NCBI RefSeq assembly: GCF_013426205.1
Contig: NC_089423.1
Span: forward strand, 434,001 to 498,000
Direction: 5' to 3'
Length of the DNA: 64,000 nucleotides
From: Metarhizium brunneum
Taxonomy: Eukaryota > Ascomycota > Sordariomycetes > Hypocreales > Clavicipitaceae
Shown here: positions 32,321-43,261 of the stretch, one piece after another
Position numbering within the stretch: position 1 is the first letter of the stretch
How the letters are laid out: each line of letters opens with the position of its first letter
The notes under the pieces: model-generated
The model's input: the letters and a program-made list of their open reading frames with translations, nothing else
Database searches by the model: none
What the model was told of the DNA's origin: nothing
Translations under genes and position numbers: made by a program

Positions 32321-33569
32321 CTAATTCATTTCACCTCTCAATCGAGGAAAGATGGGGAGCAAGTTACCCCCAAGAAGCCAGTACTGTTCAACGAATGGTG
32401 AGCACTTAAAAGGCTGAGCACAACATCATGCGCCATACTTGGTACTTACACCATACCAACAGTAAGACACATAGTCATACTTCTCGTCATAGCTCGAAAG
32501 AAAACCACCAAGACACCGTAGACCTAGGGCGGCAAATACAATACTGGCAACGGCTGGTGGTTGCCACAACGCAATTAGACCAATCGTCCAAGCTACAATC
32601 AAAGCTGCAAGCGACCAGCGAGCGGCTGGTTGGGAGAGCAGCAGCGGAATGGTCTTGCGGCCTCTGACAGTATCGGCCGTGCGATCGCGGAAGTCTTGAG
32701 CGTGTCCCTATGTGGCTTTTGCTCGCATCAACTACCAGAAATAATGTGTTGCGTAGACTTACAGTGGTTGCAAAAATGGCACCTATCATGAACACAGCGA
32801 TTGCTTTCAGACCGTACAACTCTCTGCCATGATCTTAGAAGCAGTTAGCACGCAACCGCATTGTCGTCAAAAGGATAAAAAGAAGCAAAAAACAGAAAGG
32901 TGTAGGTAAAATTAAGTGTCGTACCAAGTATGATGGTGGTACCCCAGCAGTAACATGCGAGACCTATAGCTCCGATAACATTTTTTACGACCGGTATCGC
33001 AGCCAGACCTCCCTCGTTGTATATGAGAATTGCCACAGAGTAGGTCAGAGTACACGGTATCGTTTTCATAGTAAGTGCTGCAGCCCACATCAACGCAAAT
33101 AGGACGTAATACAGAACCGCTGCATTCTCGGGTGATATACGACCGGATGGCAGGGGACGGTGCGACTTTGCTATTCTGTCTTCTTCCACGCCGTCGATCT
33201 AGTCGGTTCGGATCAGTACAGATGGCATGGTGTATCGGGGGTAAACGCTTGCGCTGACCTGATTCTTAACCTACATACATGTCAATGATATGTACGTCAT
33301 CCTTGCACGGAATGATTCGAATTTTACCTGGAACGTGAGCAAATGTAGCTGATTCCATATGAAGCCCTTCGCGATTACGGACAAGCTTGCTGGTCCTGCG
33401 AGCACAAGGGCAACGGCCATCTGCATGGCTGCTTAGCAGTACGCGGACAAAACTGTTTCATCATACATACCGATGGCAAAGCTGCGACCGGGATGTCCGA
33501 TTTCCCAAACAAGTACAGAATTTTTAAAGCTTCGAAGGGATGAGTCCTCATCGCTACTAAATTCTTCAT
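32321..33569 (-). CDS. UbiA-family integral membrane prenyltransferase or terpene cyclase
   Basis: A seven-exon model gives 289 residues. Exons: 33471-33569, 33328-33420, 33259-33270, 32925-33198, 32763-32833, 32450-32707, 32321-32383. All six introns are 50-91 nt with GT..AG ends, and frame is kept throughout. First Asp-rich motif: VKNQIDGVEEDRIAKSHRPL, where the 12-nt third exon supplies VKNQ at residues 65-68. Second motif: GHAQDFRDRTAD at 184-195. Both would bind the Mg-diphosphate of a prenyl donor. Hydrophobic segments alternate between them, as expected for a multi-pass ER membrane enzyme. The family includes aromatic prenyltransferases and UbiA-type sesquiterpene cyclases such as Fma-TC of fumagillin biosynthesis. 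Which activity applies is open. The P450 is divergent, 863 bp away. Confidence 0.85.
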
Positions 33570-34432
33570 GGTTGCCACTGCCAAGGTCAGACACACGTGG
33601 TGGTTTGTACAGAGAGGCGAAATACAGAGAAAGAAGACATAAGATGTCAGGCTTTAGTGGTAAGATTGCACGCGCTCGCTTAATAGTACGATGGGAAGTC
33701 TATTGCCTCTGTGACGTCTGTACTCGCATATTTTGGTACCCAGATATGCCGCCCAGGTAGCATCATTATTTTTCTTAGCAAATGCTCAGCCCCAGATTAA
33801 TTTTACATTAGGAAGGTTCCGAATCACGTGTATACTTGCCGAGCCTCTCTGATTAAACACATGTATGGCAGGTTTTGAAGTATCGCCGAAACTTCGTAAA
33901 GGTGGCCCATCCGTGCATGTAGTCCACAATGTTATGTAAATCTCCTGCATGGTCACAATATTTCTCTATCAGCGGGGTTCCGAAATCTTGCTATTAAGAG
34001 TAGGCACTTGTATCATACGAAGATTATTTTCGGTCAAGTAGCTGGGGTTACGATGGGGTAGTACCTTGGCAGATAGTATCCGCCGTAAACGGCATTTTTT
34101 CCCCATCAAGCAAGTTCCGAGTTGGTCTTACTTGCCTTCTCAAAACAGAAGATGTAGGTGGAAAGTTCCGGAGCGTGTTTAAAGCTGTCGCCGTTTTGGC
34201 CTTGTCATGTTGAAGGGACGTCTCCCCACTTCCTATGCCAACAAACTTTCAGTGAAAAATCTTGCAATTACTACGGATGAGCGACAAAACAAAAACTCCC
34301 GTTGCCGTTTAAATCCTGAAAGACCAAGTCCACTGCCCTGAGATACGATAAATAATATCTGTAGCAGAAGTATACCACTACGAGGGATCCTGCTGGGCTG
34401 TCGCCTGAATGAAGTTTCATCGTTAGGTTATA
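33570..34432. promoter_or_regulatory. Divergent promoter region, UbiA / P450
   Basis: No coding sequence is supported. The region lies head-to-head between two putative cluster genes, so shared control is likely. I could not pick a clear regulator site by eye. Confidence 0.45.
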
Positions 34433-36117
34433 ATGACTCCCAGTTTGCTCGGCCAAGTTGGCCTCATGGCTTTGGTAGCGTGTCTCGGTCTACTACTATG
34501 TCAACGACTATTGAAGCGGAAGGCAGGCTATCGCCTTCCTCCTGGGCCGAAGCCTCTGCCTATTGTCGGCAATATCCTTGATCTCCCGCCGAAAGGAGAG
34601 CCAGAGTTCTTACATTGGTTCAAGCACAAAGACACTTATGGCCCAATTAGTTCCATCACTGTAATGGGCCTAAATCTCATCATCTTTCATGATAAAGAGG
34701 CTGCACATGCGGTAATGGGGAAAAAAGCCCAGAAGACATCTGCAAGACCGCAGCTCAATTTTGCTACGCTATGTGGTTTCGAAAACTTCCTGATAACCCA
34801 TCAGTATAACAATACATATCGCAAGCATCGAAAAATGGTCCACCAGGAGATTGGTACTAAGTCACTGTCCGCCGGTTTCCAAGGCACTCAGGAAAAGGAA
34901 GCTCTGCACTTCACCCTACAGACGTTGCATGATCCTGACAACATACTGAAACATTTAAAACGGTAAGCCATCACCACTTGCCCCTTTTCCTTTCCTCCAA
35001 TAAGTGATGAATTGAGTTACAAAGCTGACAGTCTATCAGTCTGGCGGCCGCTGTTGTATTGAGAATTACGTATGGATATTCGGTGGAAAGGAATGGGCCA
35101 GATCCGCTCGTGGATGTAATTGAGCACGCGATGGAGAATCTGTCCCGTGCGTTTGTACCACTTTCTTGGGCGGTCGACGCTGTCCCTGCCATCAAGCATC
35201 TTCCTGACTGGTTCCCTGGCACGTCGTACAGGAAGACGGCCAAAGAGTGGAAAGGAATCAACGAGGCCGCCGCAGAGCTACCATACGATTTCGTCAAGCG
35301 GCAGATGTCACAAAAGGCCCACCGGCCGTCGTACGTTTCTAACCTACTGGAGAAAAACATGATCAAGACCGGTAATGAAACCAGCATGACATTGGATGAC
35401 GAAGAAGCTATCAAATGGACTGCTGTCAGTCTCTACGCCGCAGGCTCGGATAGTACAGTCGCCATCATAACAAGTGTCATCTGTGCCCTGGTCATCTTTC
35501 CAGAAGTGCAGCAACGGGCGCAGGAAGAAATTGATCGTGTGGTTGGAAATGATCGGCTCCCTACTTTCGACGACAGACAGAATCTACCTTATATTGACGG
35601 CATCGTGAAAGAAGCTTGGCGATGGAACCCCGTGGGACCGATGGGGTTGACACACAAATCCGAAGAAGACATTGTGTATGGGGAGTACATGATTCCCGAG
35701 GGCTCTTACTTACTTCCCTCTCTCTGGTGGTTCTTGCATGACCCAAAAGATTACTCGGATCCACACACTTTTAAACCGGATAGGTATATGGCGCCACTGA
35801 ACGAGCCTGATCCTGGTGATCTCGCCTTCGGCTACGGGCGACGATCTTGTGCCGGCCGTTTTTTCGCCGACGCAAGTGTTTACATTACCCTTGTGCAATT
35901 GCTTGCCGTTTTTCGAATTCGAAAGGAGAGGGATGCAAACGGAAACGAGATTCCCGTAAAGCTGGAAGCTATTCCAGGAATGGTCAATCGTCCCAAGGAG
36001 TTTGAGTTCAAGGTCGAGCCACGGAGTCCACGTCATGTCGAGCTTCTCCGTCGCATCGAGGGAGAGCAGGAGCCAGAATTCAGCGACGCAGGCCGTCTCA
36101 GTACCAAGGCCGGGTAA
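34433..36117 (+). CDS. Cytochrome P450 monooxygenase
   Basis: Exons 34433-34962 and 35040-36117 encode 535 residues. The 77-nt intron (GTAAGC..CTATCAG) joins HLKR to LAAAVVLRITYGY. An N-terminal membrane anchor (residues 5-25) is followed by the Pro-rich hinge LPPGPKPLPIVGN. The I-helix motif AGSDST is near residue 311, the E-x-x-R (EAWR) near 368, and the heme loop FGYGRRSCAGR has its Cys ligand at 447. It resembles fungal E-class P450s of the O-methylsterigmatocystin oxidoreductase type. It would oxidise a pathway intermediate at the ER with a P450 reductase. Position, stereochemistry and substrate cannot be read from sequence. Confidence 0.95.
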
Positions 36118-36302
36118 GGAATGATAGATCTCATAAAGACGATAGTAGTTGTTGTTTGCTACGGCATCATGCGATATAGTAGCTTACCACATTTCAGTTT
36201 AGCATATGAGCTGCAAACGGCTCTCTTTCTTTTTGGGTACCACAGAGTCTGCGATTTTCACTTTCCATTGTACCACAGAAAATATTTTATCGCACCGCTT
36301 GT

Positions 36303-37710
36303 CTAGAATGCAGCCTTTCGTTTTCTCTGTTCCAGACTATTTGCAGCTGATCGTCCTTTTGCAATCATTTGCAAGTCGCCAAAAACCCTTCTTACATCGT
36401 CGACAGCAGCCTGAAGAAGTTTGAACGCCTTTGTTCCAGTCTTAATTTCATCATGTAAATGTTCTAGAAGCCGTTGAAGATCGTTGAAATGCATTGTGAC
36501 TATGGTAAATACAAACTCAAATGTCAACGTCGTTGCCCTAACTGTATATTTGCCCACATGGATACCCGCGCTCAGTGACGGAGGAGGTACGTCGATGGCT
36601 GATGAGGTGTTTATTTTTTGGTGGTATGTAAGAAGCTGACGGCATAGGTGCTGCGACATGCTCACCAGATGCCGGATGACTGTGATGACGAACATCGAAT
36701 TTGCGGTACATAGAGAACAATAGCTGCATGGCAGGACTCGCTTACACGTGTCGATGCCATCACGAAAGTCCACGAGTAAGTCATCGAAGTGTTCAGTTTG
36801 ATCACTATCGCTGCCATCGTCGCGGTCGATCCTCTCGAGTATATCGGCCAGGACCCGGACACACTCGCACCGGTGACTGCGGTCCTTGAAGAAGTCCGCA
36901 GAGACGGCATTGGGGTCGGCAGTCGGCGGGCGGCTCGTGATGAGGTCGTCCAAGACATGGTCAGCCGCACTCCCCGAGGCAGTGGACGACGATTGTAGTG
37001 GACTGGTGCCTTGAAGCTCGTCGAAGTGGGATAGAGAAGGAGGAGCATCTACATTCCCATCAATCCTGAACCCTAGGCTTTCGTCCTCTCTTGCATGAAC
37101 TTGGTCCCAGTCATGGTGGTCGTCATAGAACAGGGGCAGCGTCATGGGAGACCAAAAGCCCATTTTGAGGTCCGCCGAGGGCAATGACTGGGACATGTCC
37201 ATCGGCGCAGTAGTAGATGTTACCCCAGCCGCGGGACTGCAATCAAAGTTGCTTTCTATGTGCGGCCGCCTTACACGAGACTTTGAAGCAGGCCAAACTT
37301 TGGGAACTGTTGCTGATCGGCGGTGCTTCGAGTTTGACTCTGTGGAACCGGCAGACGACCTGTATGTGCATGTGGTGGACGTAACTTGACATCGTTGGCA
37401 GCCATAAAGGTCTCCGCTGCATTTGAGCTTTTGCCAAGTTTGCTTCATCAGTTACGGTTACGCGATGTGTCTGAGAATTTGACCTACCTTTTTATCTCGG
37501 CATTGATCACAGGCCTAGTTCCCATTTTCTTAGCATCTTTATTGATTGTGACTATGCTCTGCACGATGAAGGCCGACGGTTCGAGGACTGGTTTAACAAG
37601 TTACTCACTATCACGGTATAGTTGCGAGCGTCAACCCTACTATTGCCTGACAAGTCAACGTATTCCAGATTGTCCCTCGCGTCTTTATTGCAACGGAAAG
37701 CGCCAAACAT
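36303..37710 (-). CDS. AflR-like Zn2Cys6 transcription factor
   Basis: Exons 37609-37710, 37488-37514 and 36303-37427 encode 417 residues. The 27-nt middle exon (ACDQCRDKK) completes the zinc cluster: C36-x2-C39-x6-C46-x6-C53-x2-C56-x6-C63, with the AflR-type wording KLKCSGDLYGCQRCQ. The intron before it ends CTAG and the one after it is 60 nt. A nuclear DNA-binding regulator of the cluster is the likely role. The C-terminal part (residues 240-417) has the Cys-rich PCSYCSLC and helical layout of AflR-family regulators. The first exon is the weakest part, because no conserved residues support the N-terminus chosen. It is divergent from the first dioxygenase gene. Confidence 0.82.
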
Positions 37711-39246
37711 GGCTTAGATTCAACGATGACGCATCTGCTGGTTGACTGATTTACACGGAAAAGGCGGGAGGAGTCAAGCAAAGGGAAGAAAAGCCCAAGA
37801 GCCAAAAGGAGTCAAAAGAAATAGGAGTGGGAGGCATCACGCATTGCAAGGTGACGCGGCTCCATGGTACTCATTTCAGTCATGCCGCTAAATAAGAGGG
37901 TTGACGGTAACCAGATGCGAACCCAGAGTTTGTTTCTGCAGTTACTGCACGCCTAGGGTCGTTTGCTGACTCCAACACTAAATGCCAATAGATTGGTTAG
38001 TGCCAACAAAACCTGCAGAGTCCCCAGTTTATCAAACGATTGGCATGAGTGTGCGGATGGACGATCACTTATTTTGTTGGGGCCGAAGAGGGTTATCCAA
38101 GTCATCAAACCGAGTGATTCGGCAAATCTGATGAGATTGATCAGGACCCTCGTCGTCGGCATTTGATCCCCAATCGCCGAAAGGACGCTTATCTACATAG
38201 CCACGGTTGCACAATGTGGAAAACATTTCATGCGGGGCTATATTGTCGTCACATGGAAGTTCCCGTCTGACATGCAGAAGCGTGAGGGTCAAAGCGTGTA
38301 GAGCAGAGCCTGACTCTTGGCCGTCTTTGCTTACAACAGCCGTGTTGGCCAAGTCCAGACCTCATCTAGCCGAGACGCGGCAAAAACGTCTCGCCTTCTT
38401 AAGCATCAATGTGCTTTTTGTCTGCGAACTGCGGAGTGAGTCAGACCTCCCTTGGGTGAGTCAAGGTGACCCTTTTGCGAGTCGTCCGTTTCTGGGAACT
38501 GCCGGGGGATAATTATGAAACATTGTATAATAATTCCCATAAATTTGTAAATATATGTAACTCGCGACAAGGCTGCCTTAACTCACTTAAGGAAGGTCTG
38601 ACTTAAGTTTGCCACGTAATGTTGCCAGGGTTCAAATGTTCCGGTGCATATTCGATCCCCACCAAATTATATAGAATGTGCCGGCCCTAAATTTCCGGGT
38701 ACTGCCCGGCACCTTTTGGCACCTTTTGGCACGGCCCGGCACCACCCGGCACCACCCGGCACTAGCTTTTAGCACCTTTGGCACCTTTGGCACCCCCCCG
38801 GCACCTCTGTTACGGTGCCCGCACGGCGCCCGCACCACTACAGGTCCCTATAGAGCCCCACTACTCACCCAGCTCGACATACCGATCAGGAAAGAATCCT
38901 TTCAAGGCCCCACTAGGGTGAACAGGACCGGTCCCCGGATACTGGGCACTGAATGAATGACCTCAATTGCTTCAAACACCGAGCCAGAATCCCGAAAGGC
39001 CGAACCGGTCTGGGACGAAGGCACTTATCGGGTCTAAGACAACAAGGTTTCTTGGCATAAAGTCTATTTGGTGACTCTGTTTATATCGAAGTCAGAACGT
39101 TGTTTGTGAAATGTCTAGCGTTTACAATTTCGTTGCCCGAGTTTAATCCTCTTTCTGCTGTTCTCTCCCTCCAATCATTTGACCTTATCTGAATATCAAT
39201 ATACCACCACGTTTGTTGTTTCCAATTACGAGCCAGACTCCAACAA
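37711..39246. other. Divergent intergenic region with minisatellite
   Basis: No gene supported. It is the shared upstream region of the AflR-like regulator and dioxygenase 1. A CCGGCACC-type repeat lies at 38704-38806. Confidence 0.45.
38704..38806. repeat. GGCACC minisatellite
   Basis: The core GGCACC recurs about ten times at 8-12 nt spacing, often as CCCGGCACC. A 92-codon open frame across it is a by-product of the repeat. Confidence 0.8.
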
Positions 39247-40062
39247 ATGGACGTCGACACGGAAGGAGCCAAAGCTCATCTTCGAGAGCACGGCTGGGTC
39301 AAGATTCCATCCATCCTTACCAAAGATGAGGCAGCTCACGCGCTGGGGCGGCTATGGGAAGCAAAGAAAACATCAGAGGCTAGCGGCGAGGAAACATTCC
39401 AACCCATTTTGGACCCTAATTCTTCTAATGTGCGCGTGTTTTATCTTCCGGAGCTCGATGAGTACTTCCGCGACATGCTTACGCATCCCACCGCCATAGA
39501 GTTGACAAAGTCCCTACTCGGCGAAAAGTTTCTCGTCAGTAATTTCTCGGCCAACATCGCGCGCCCCGGATCAGAGAGCATGGCACTGCATTCAGATCAG
39601 AGCATTGTCCTTCCCGAGCCCTGGCTGGATGTCTGGGCTGTTAACGTCATCTGGTGTTTGACAAAGGTCACTAAAGAAAACGGCGCAACATTATACATCC
39701 CCAGGTCTAACAAGTGGACTCGGTGGCAGGATGTTCCCGAAAACGCACCAGAATTTCTGGTACCATTCGAAGCAGATGCCGGTGATATAATTGTCCTAGA
39801 TGGCCGCCTGTGGCACACATCAGGCAGCAACACGACAAAGAATGAGGACCGTGCTATTCTTTTTGCGTATTACTCCGCTCCTTATATGCGTCCACTGGTC
39901 AACTGGACTGCCAAATTGCCCAGCAAATTGCAGCAGACCCTGAGCCCGGAACTGAAGGAGCTGTTTGGCCTGGGGCATATTGGCTATGTTGTCAAAGGCG
40001 ACTTAACATACATGGCCGCAAAGTACCCTGGAAAGTTGAATGGAGGACCTGCGAGCACTTGA
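39247..40062 (+). CDS. PhyH-family Fe(II)/2-oxoglutarate dioxygenase 1
   Basis: A single exon encodes 271 residues with an ATG in good context (aacaaATGGAC). The fold shows the facial triad: H115-x-D117 (ALHSDQSIV) and distal H190 (LWHTSGSN), with R202 (EDRAILF) placed to bind 2-oxoglutarate. NFSANIARPGS and ENGATLYIPRS are typical of phytanoyl-CoA dioxygenase-like enzymes. Such enzymes in fungal clusters hydroxylate, desaturate or form endoperoxides on natural-product scaffolds. Soluble enzyme; substrate unknown. It is only distantly like the second dioxygenase at 42254, so the two probably act at different steps. Confidence 0.93.
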   Translation: MDVDTEGAKAHLREHGWVKIPSILTKDEAAHALGRLWEAKKTSEASGEETFQPILDPNSSNVRVFYLPELDEYFRDMLTHPTAIELTKSLLGEKFLVSNFSANIARPGSESMALHSDQSIVLPEPWLDVWAVNVIWCLTKVTKENGATLYIPRSNKWTRWQDVPENAPEFLVPFEADAGDIIVLDGRLWHTSGSNTTKNEDRAILFAYYSAPYMRPLVNWTAKLPSKLQQTLSPELKELFGLGHIGYVVKGDLTYMAAKYPGKLNGGPAST

Positions 40063-42253
40063 GTCACTTAATGACCTCGGATGCGTTGGGGTTTCTATTC
40101 AGCGTGGCAGATAGTCTACAGTATCACGAGTAGCCTAACGTCTCTTTGATGTTCCGTCATTTCTCACCTCTATTGCACTTATTAATGACTTGAGTCTCTT
40201 GAGTGACCAAGCTGACGCAGCTGACATAACTGCAACCGCAAACACAACGCATAGGCTTTCAGTAAACGGGAGAGGTAAACCCAGGCTCATGCAACTCCAT
40301 GATGTTCCCTTGTTTTACCACTGAGTTACTGACGACGACCCCCCACGATCGTCATCTGATCGTCTGTATCACACAATTAACGGGGCCTTGGGCACTGTTT
40401 GGGGATACGGAAGTTACTACAGAAGTCCTTGAATTCCTACAAAAGAGAGTAGTGGTGAGAGGTGCATTGTATGCTCGCGCTCTCTCATCTCTCACATCTC
40501 ACGAATACCAACAACTGTAAGAGTCCTGGCTAGAGAGCATGCAAAAAAGCTTCCCATGTACTTGTACGATGGCCCAGGTCTCGCCACGAACAAGCCGTTT
40601 ACTACTATGGTATCTACCAAGCTAAACTGTCAGTTGCCTTTCACGCCATCCAGGTAATATGGGGCCGGATCTTTGGACTGTGTGGCTACTGTTTTTGATA
40701 CGACGAGCGCTTAACAAGCCCACAACTTGATAGCCCTATCGTTTTAATTCAACGCAATCATTGAACATCAATACAGTTATGGTGTAGAGTAACAAGTTTT
40801 TCTCATTCGTTTTCATGACATAAAACTAAGACTATACCACTCACGAGGTTAAACGATGTATTGTGGTAGAAACTCTATAACTGGTGACTTGCTCGTGCCC
40901 GCCTCACTTAGTTGGAACTCTCTCAGTCACTCTGCACCAGCTTAAGTTGGTGCTGGACGACCATGTAACGTCAGATACAATGTGGCTCTCTGACGTCGCA
41001 ATGGAGTTTATTAAGTGTAGAATGTAGAGTTATAGTAATTATTCTTCTTGTCTCCCTCGTTGGGCTGGGGGGTAGGCAATAGCCGAATGTTACATACACT
41101 GGGTTTTTGTAAATTCACGACAGTTGTGCTATGAACCATGTGAGTGGGGTTGGGTTGCCACAGAAGAACACAACATTCAATCCACAAGCATCATCAATTC
41201 TGATTGCATAGCCAATTACATAACCCATCGTTCATTCAAGGTAACAGCCATTGCCCGGCAGGCAGGAGTCTTACAGCAAGTATTACGTTTCGTATCATTC
41301 CACTCTTTATGTAGCAAATCAAGAGTCTCTCGTTTTGTCCAAGCTGTCCCATGCAATCGTGCTGTGTGACCATACCTAGGCACAAGAGCTTGTTATAACC
41401 ATGGTTTTTGGTTATAACCATAACCTTGCCGAGAATTTGGTTATATAGTTATATGATTATAACAAGTTACGGTTTTCACCTCATGGTTAAATGTGGTTAC
41501 GGTTACAACAACCCAAATAAAAACCATATTTAACCACATGCCCAGGTATGCGTGTGACAGATTCCGTAGGTTCGCACAATGCGCAACCCTGGCAATGTGC
41601 ACCGATGCCATGGTTCTACAACAAACTATGGTTTTCCGCACGAAATATACAAAAAGTGTGTGAATGTAGAGGAGTCCATCTAATAAATTCACCATGAGTA
41701 TTCTTCTGCCCCAGATGAGTCGGGACAGTGCTCCTGGGAAGACGACGCAAACCACCCTCCCAGATAATGACTTTTGCATATATATGCAAAAGTCGTGGCA
41801 CGGACCAGCTTTCACCAAGTTTGTCACGGGCTGGGCTAGGGGCCCGCGGAGTGTGCTTTGAAATACATTATGCGAGATATATTGAGCTTCTGATATGCAT
41901 GTGGCCCACGCAATGTAACTGTAAGCCACCCTTTGAGCTTACATATGTAGTCAAGCTGCAAATGCAAAGTTCCCAATCAGGCGATTCGCATATTGGTGGG
42001 CCATTGGATTTCCCATGACGCGCACATCGGATATTTCCTTTTGTGTCAAAACCCATTTGCTGGCTAGGAAGGAATATGACAACCAGCCGAGGTTGGTTAT
42101 TCCACCCGATGTCGATAAAAATGCATTTGGCGGGTCTTTGGATGGAGCAATACAAAGGTTGCGTCTCAACTTGACATCTGTTGAGCGAATTGATCTAGCC
42201 AGGCCCATTCGCAAATCGTCAGCAGCATTCTTGCTGTTCGCTCGCCAACCGCT
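40063..42253. other. Intergenic, 2.2 kb
   Basis: No supported gene. Two close copies of GTTATAACCAT lie near 41392-41422, with further TAACCA words to 41560, and a perfect 26-bp palindrome lies at 41769. Together they suggest a degenerate short transposable element, but no clear ends were found. Confidence 0.45.
41769..41794. repeat. Perfect 26-bp palindrome
   Basis: The half-site GACTTTTGCATAT is followed directly by its own reverse complement. Function unknown. Confidence 0.9.
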
Positions 42254-43261
42254 ATGGACCAACCCCCCGAACTGTTCCCGACCAATTACAAGCCCTCTAT
42301 CCGCATTGCAGAGTTATCAGCCAACGCGCCGATAGAAGAGATTCTCTCCGTAATTGACCGTGACGGCGGCGTTATCATCAATGGCCTTGTTAGTTCCGAA
42401 GAGCTAGAGTCCATTGAGAAGGAGATTGAGATGTACACCAAGGCAGACCGGTCCGAAGATGAAGGTTTCTTCAAGGACTTGGTTCCACAGGAAACAATCC
42501 TAATCGGCGGTCTGGTTGGCAAATCCGATACAATGGCGAGAATTTGCGAGCATCCGGTTCTCGAAGAACTACGGACACACATCTTGACCGACGTTGGCAC
42601 TAGAAGGGTTGAAAAGTATGATCTTCCGTATCATATCGACCCATTGCTCTCTGTGAGTTTGAGCTTTCGCATCCAATACGGCGCGCCACGACAGCGTCTT
42701 CACAGAGATGACGGAACACACCTTATTGAGCATGAGAGCAAGCCGTACAAGCTCAACAATGCCGCTCAATTTGGGTGCTTAATTGCAGGTGTCGAGACAA
42801 CGCAGGAAAATGGTGCTACCATGTTTATCCCTGGCAGTCATCGTTGGGATGATAAAAGAGAGCCGCGGTTAGACGAGGTGACTTTTGCTGGTGCGTCTCT
42901 TTTTTTTTTCTCCTCTAATGTTCATTTGCTTTCTTCACGTATTGCTTTCTTCATTTCTGACAGAAACGTAGAGATGAAACCAGGCGCGGCACTCATTTTC
43001 CTTGCGTCTTGCTGGCATGGCGCCGGCCACAACAGCGTTCCGGGATTTACTCGCGTGCTTCACGGTTTATTCTTCTGTCGTGGCACGTACCGCACACAGG
43101 AGAACCAATTCTTGGCTATCCCACGCAGCAAAGCACTGTCGATGAGTCCCAAGATGCTCAATCTCCTCGGGTACAAACAACCTGGCGCAGCGCTTGGAAT
43201 GGTGGAAAATGCAGATCCTATGTTGGATCTGGAGCATTTCCTTGAAGAAGCCAATCTGTAG
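42254..43261 (+). CDS. PhyH-family Fe(II)/2-oxoglutarate dioxygenase 2
   Basis: Exons 42254-42890 and 42972-43261 encode 308 residues. The 81-nt intron is a multiple of three and has no stop, so an unspliced reading stays open. Splicing (GTGCGT..CTAAT..CGTAG) removes a Phe/Ser-rich insert and gives VTFAEMKPGAALIF, as the family has. The iron triad is H150-x-D152 (LHRDDGTH) and H228 (SCWHGAGHN), with R240 (FTRVLH) for 2-oxoglutarate. The length and VIDRDGGVIINGL opening are like multifunctional fungal enzymes of the FtmOx1/AusE type. Substrate unknown. It lies mid-cluster and is probably a tailoring enzyme. Confidence 0.93.
   Translation: MDQPPELFPTNYKPSIRIAELSANAPIEEILSVIDRDGGVIINGLVSSEELESIEKEIEMYTKADRSEDEGFFKDLVPQETILIGGLVGKSDTMARICEHPVLEELRTHILTDVGTRRVEKYDLPYHIDPLLSVSLSFRIQYGAPRQRLHRDDGTHLIEHESKPYKLNNAAQFGCLIAGVETTQENGATMFIPGSHRWDDKREPRLDEVTFAGASLFFFSSNVHLLSSRIAFFISDRNVEMKPGAALIFLASCWHGAGHNSVPGFTRVLHGLFFCRGTYRTQENQFLAIPRSKALSMSPKMLNLLGYKQPGAALGMVENADPMLDLEHFLEEANL

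Noticed and set aside
38678..38956. 92-codon open frame
   Set aside because: It is generated by the GGCACC minisatellite.
41441..41929. 162-codon minus-strand frame
   Set aside because: No domain, and it crosses repeat-like TAACCA words and the 26-bp palindrome.
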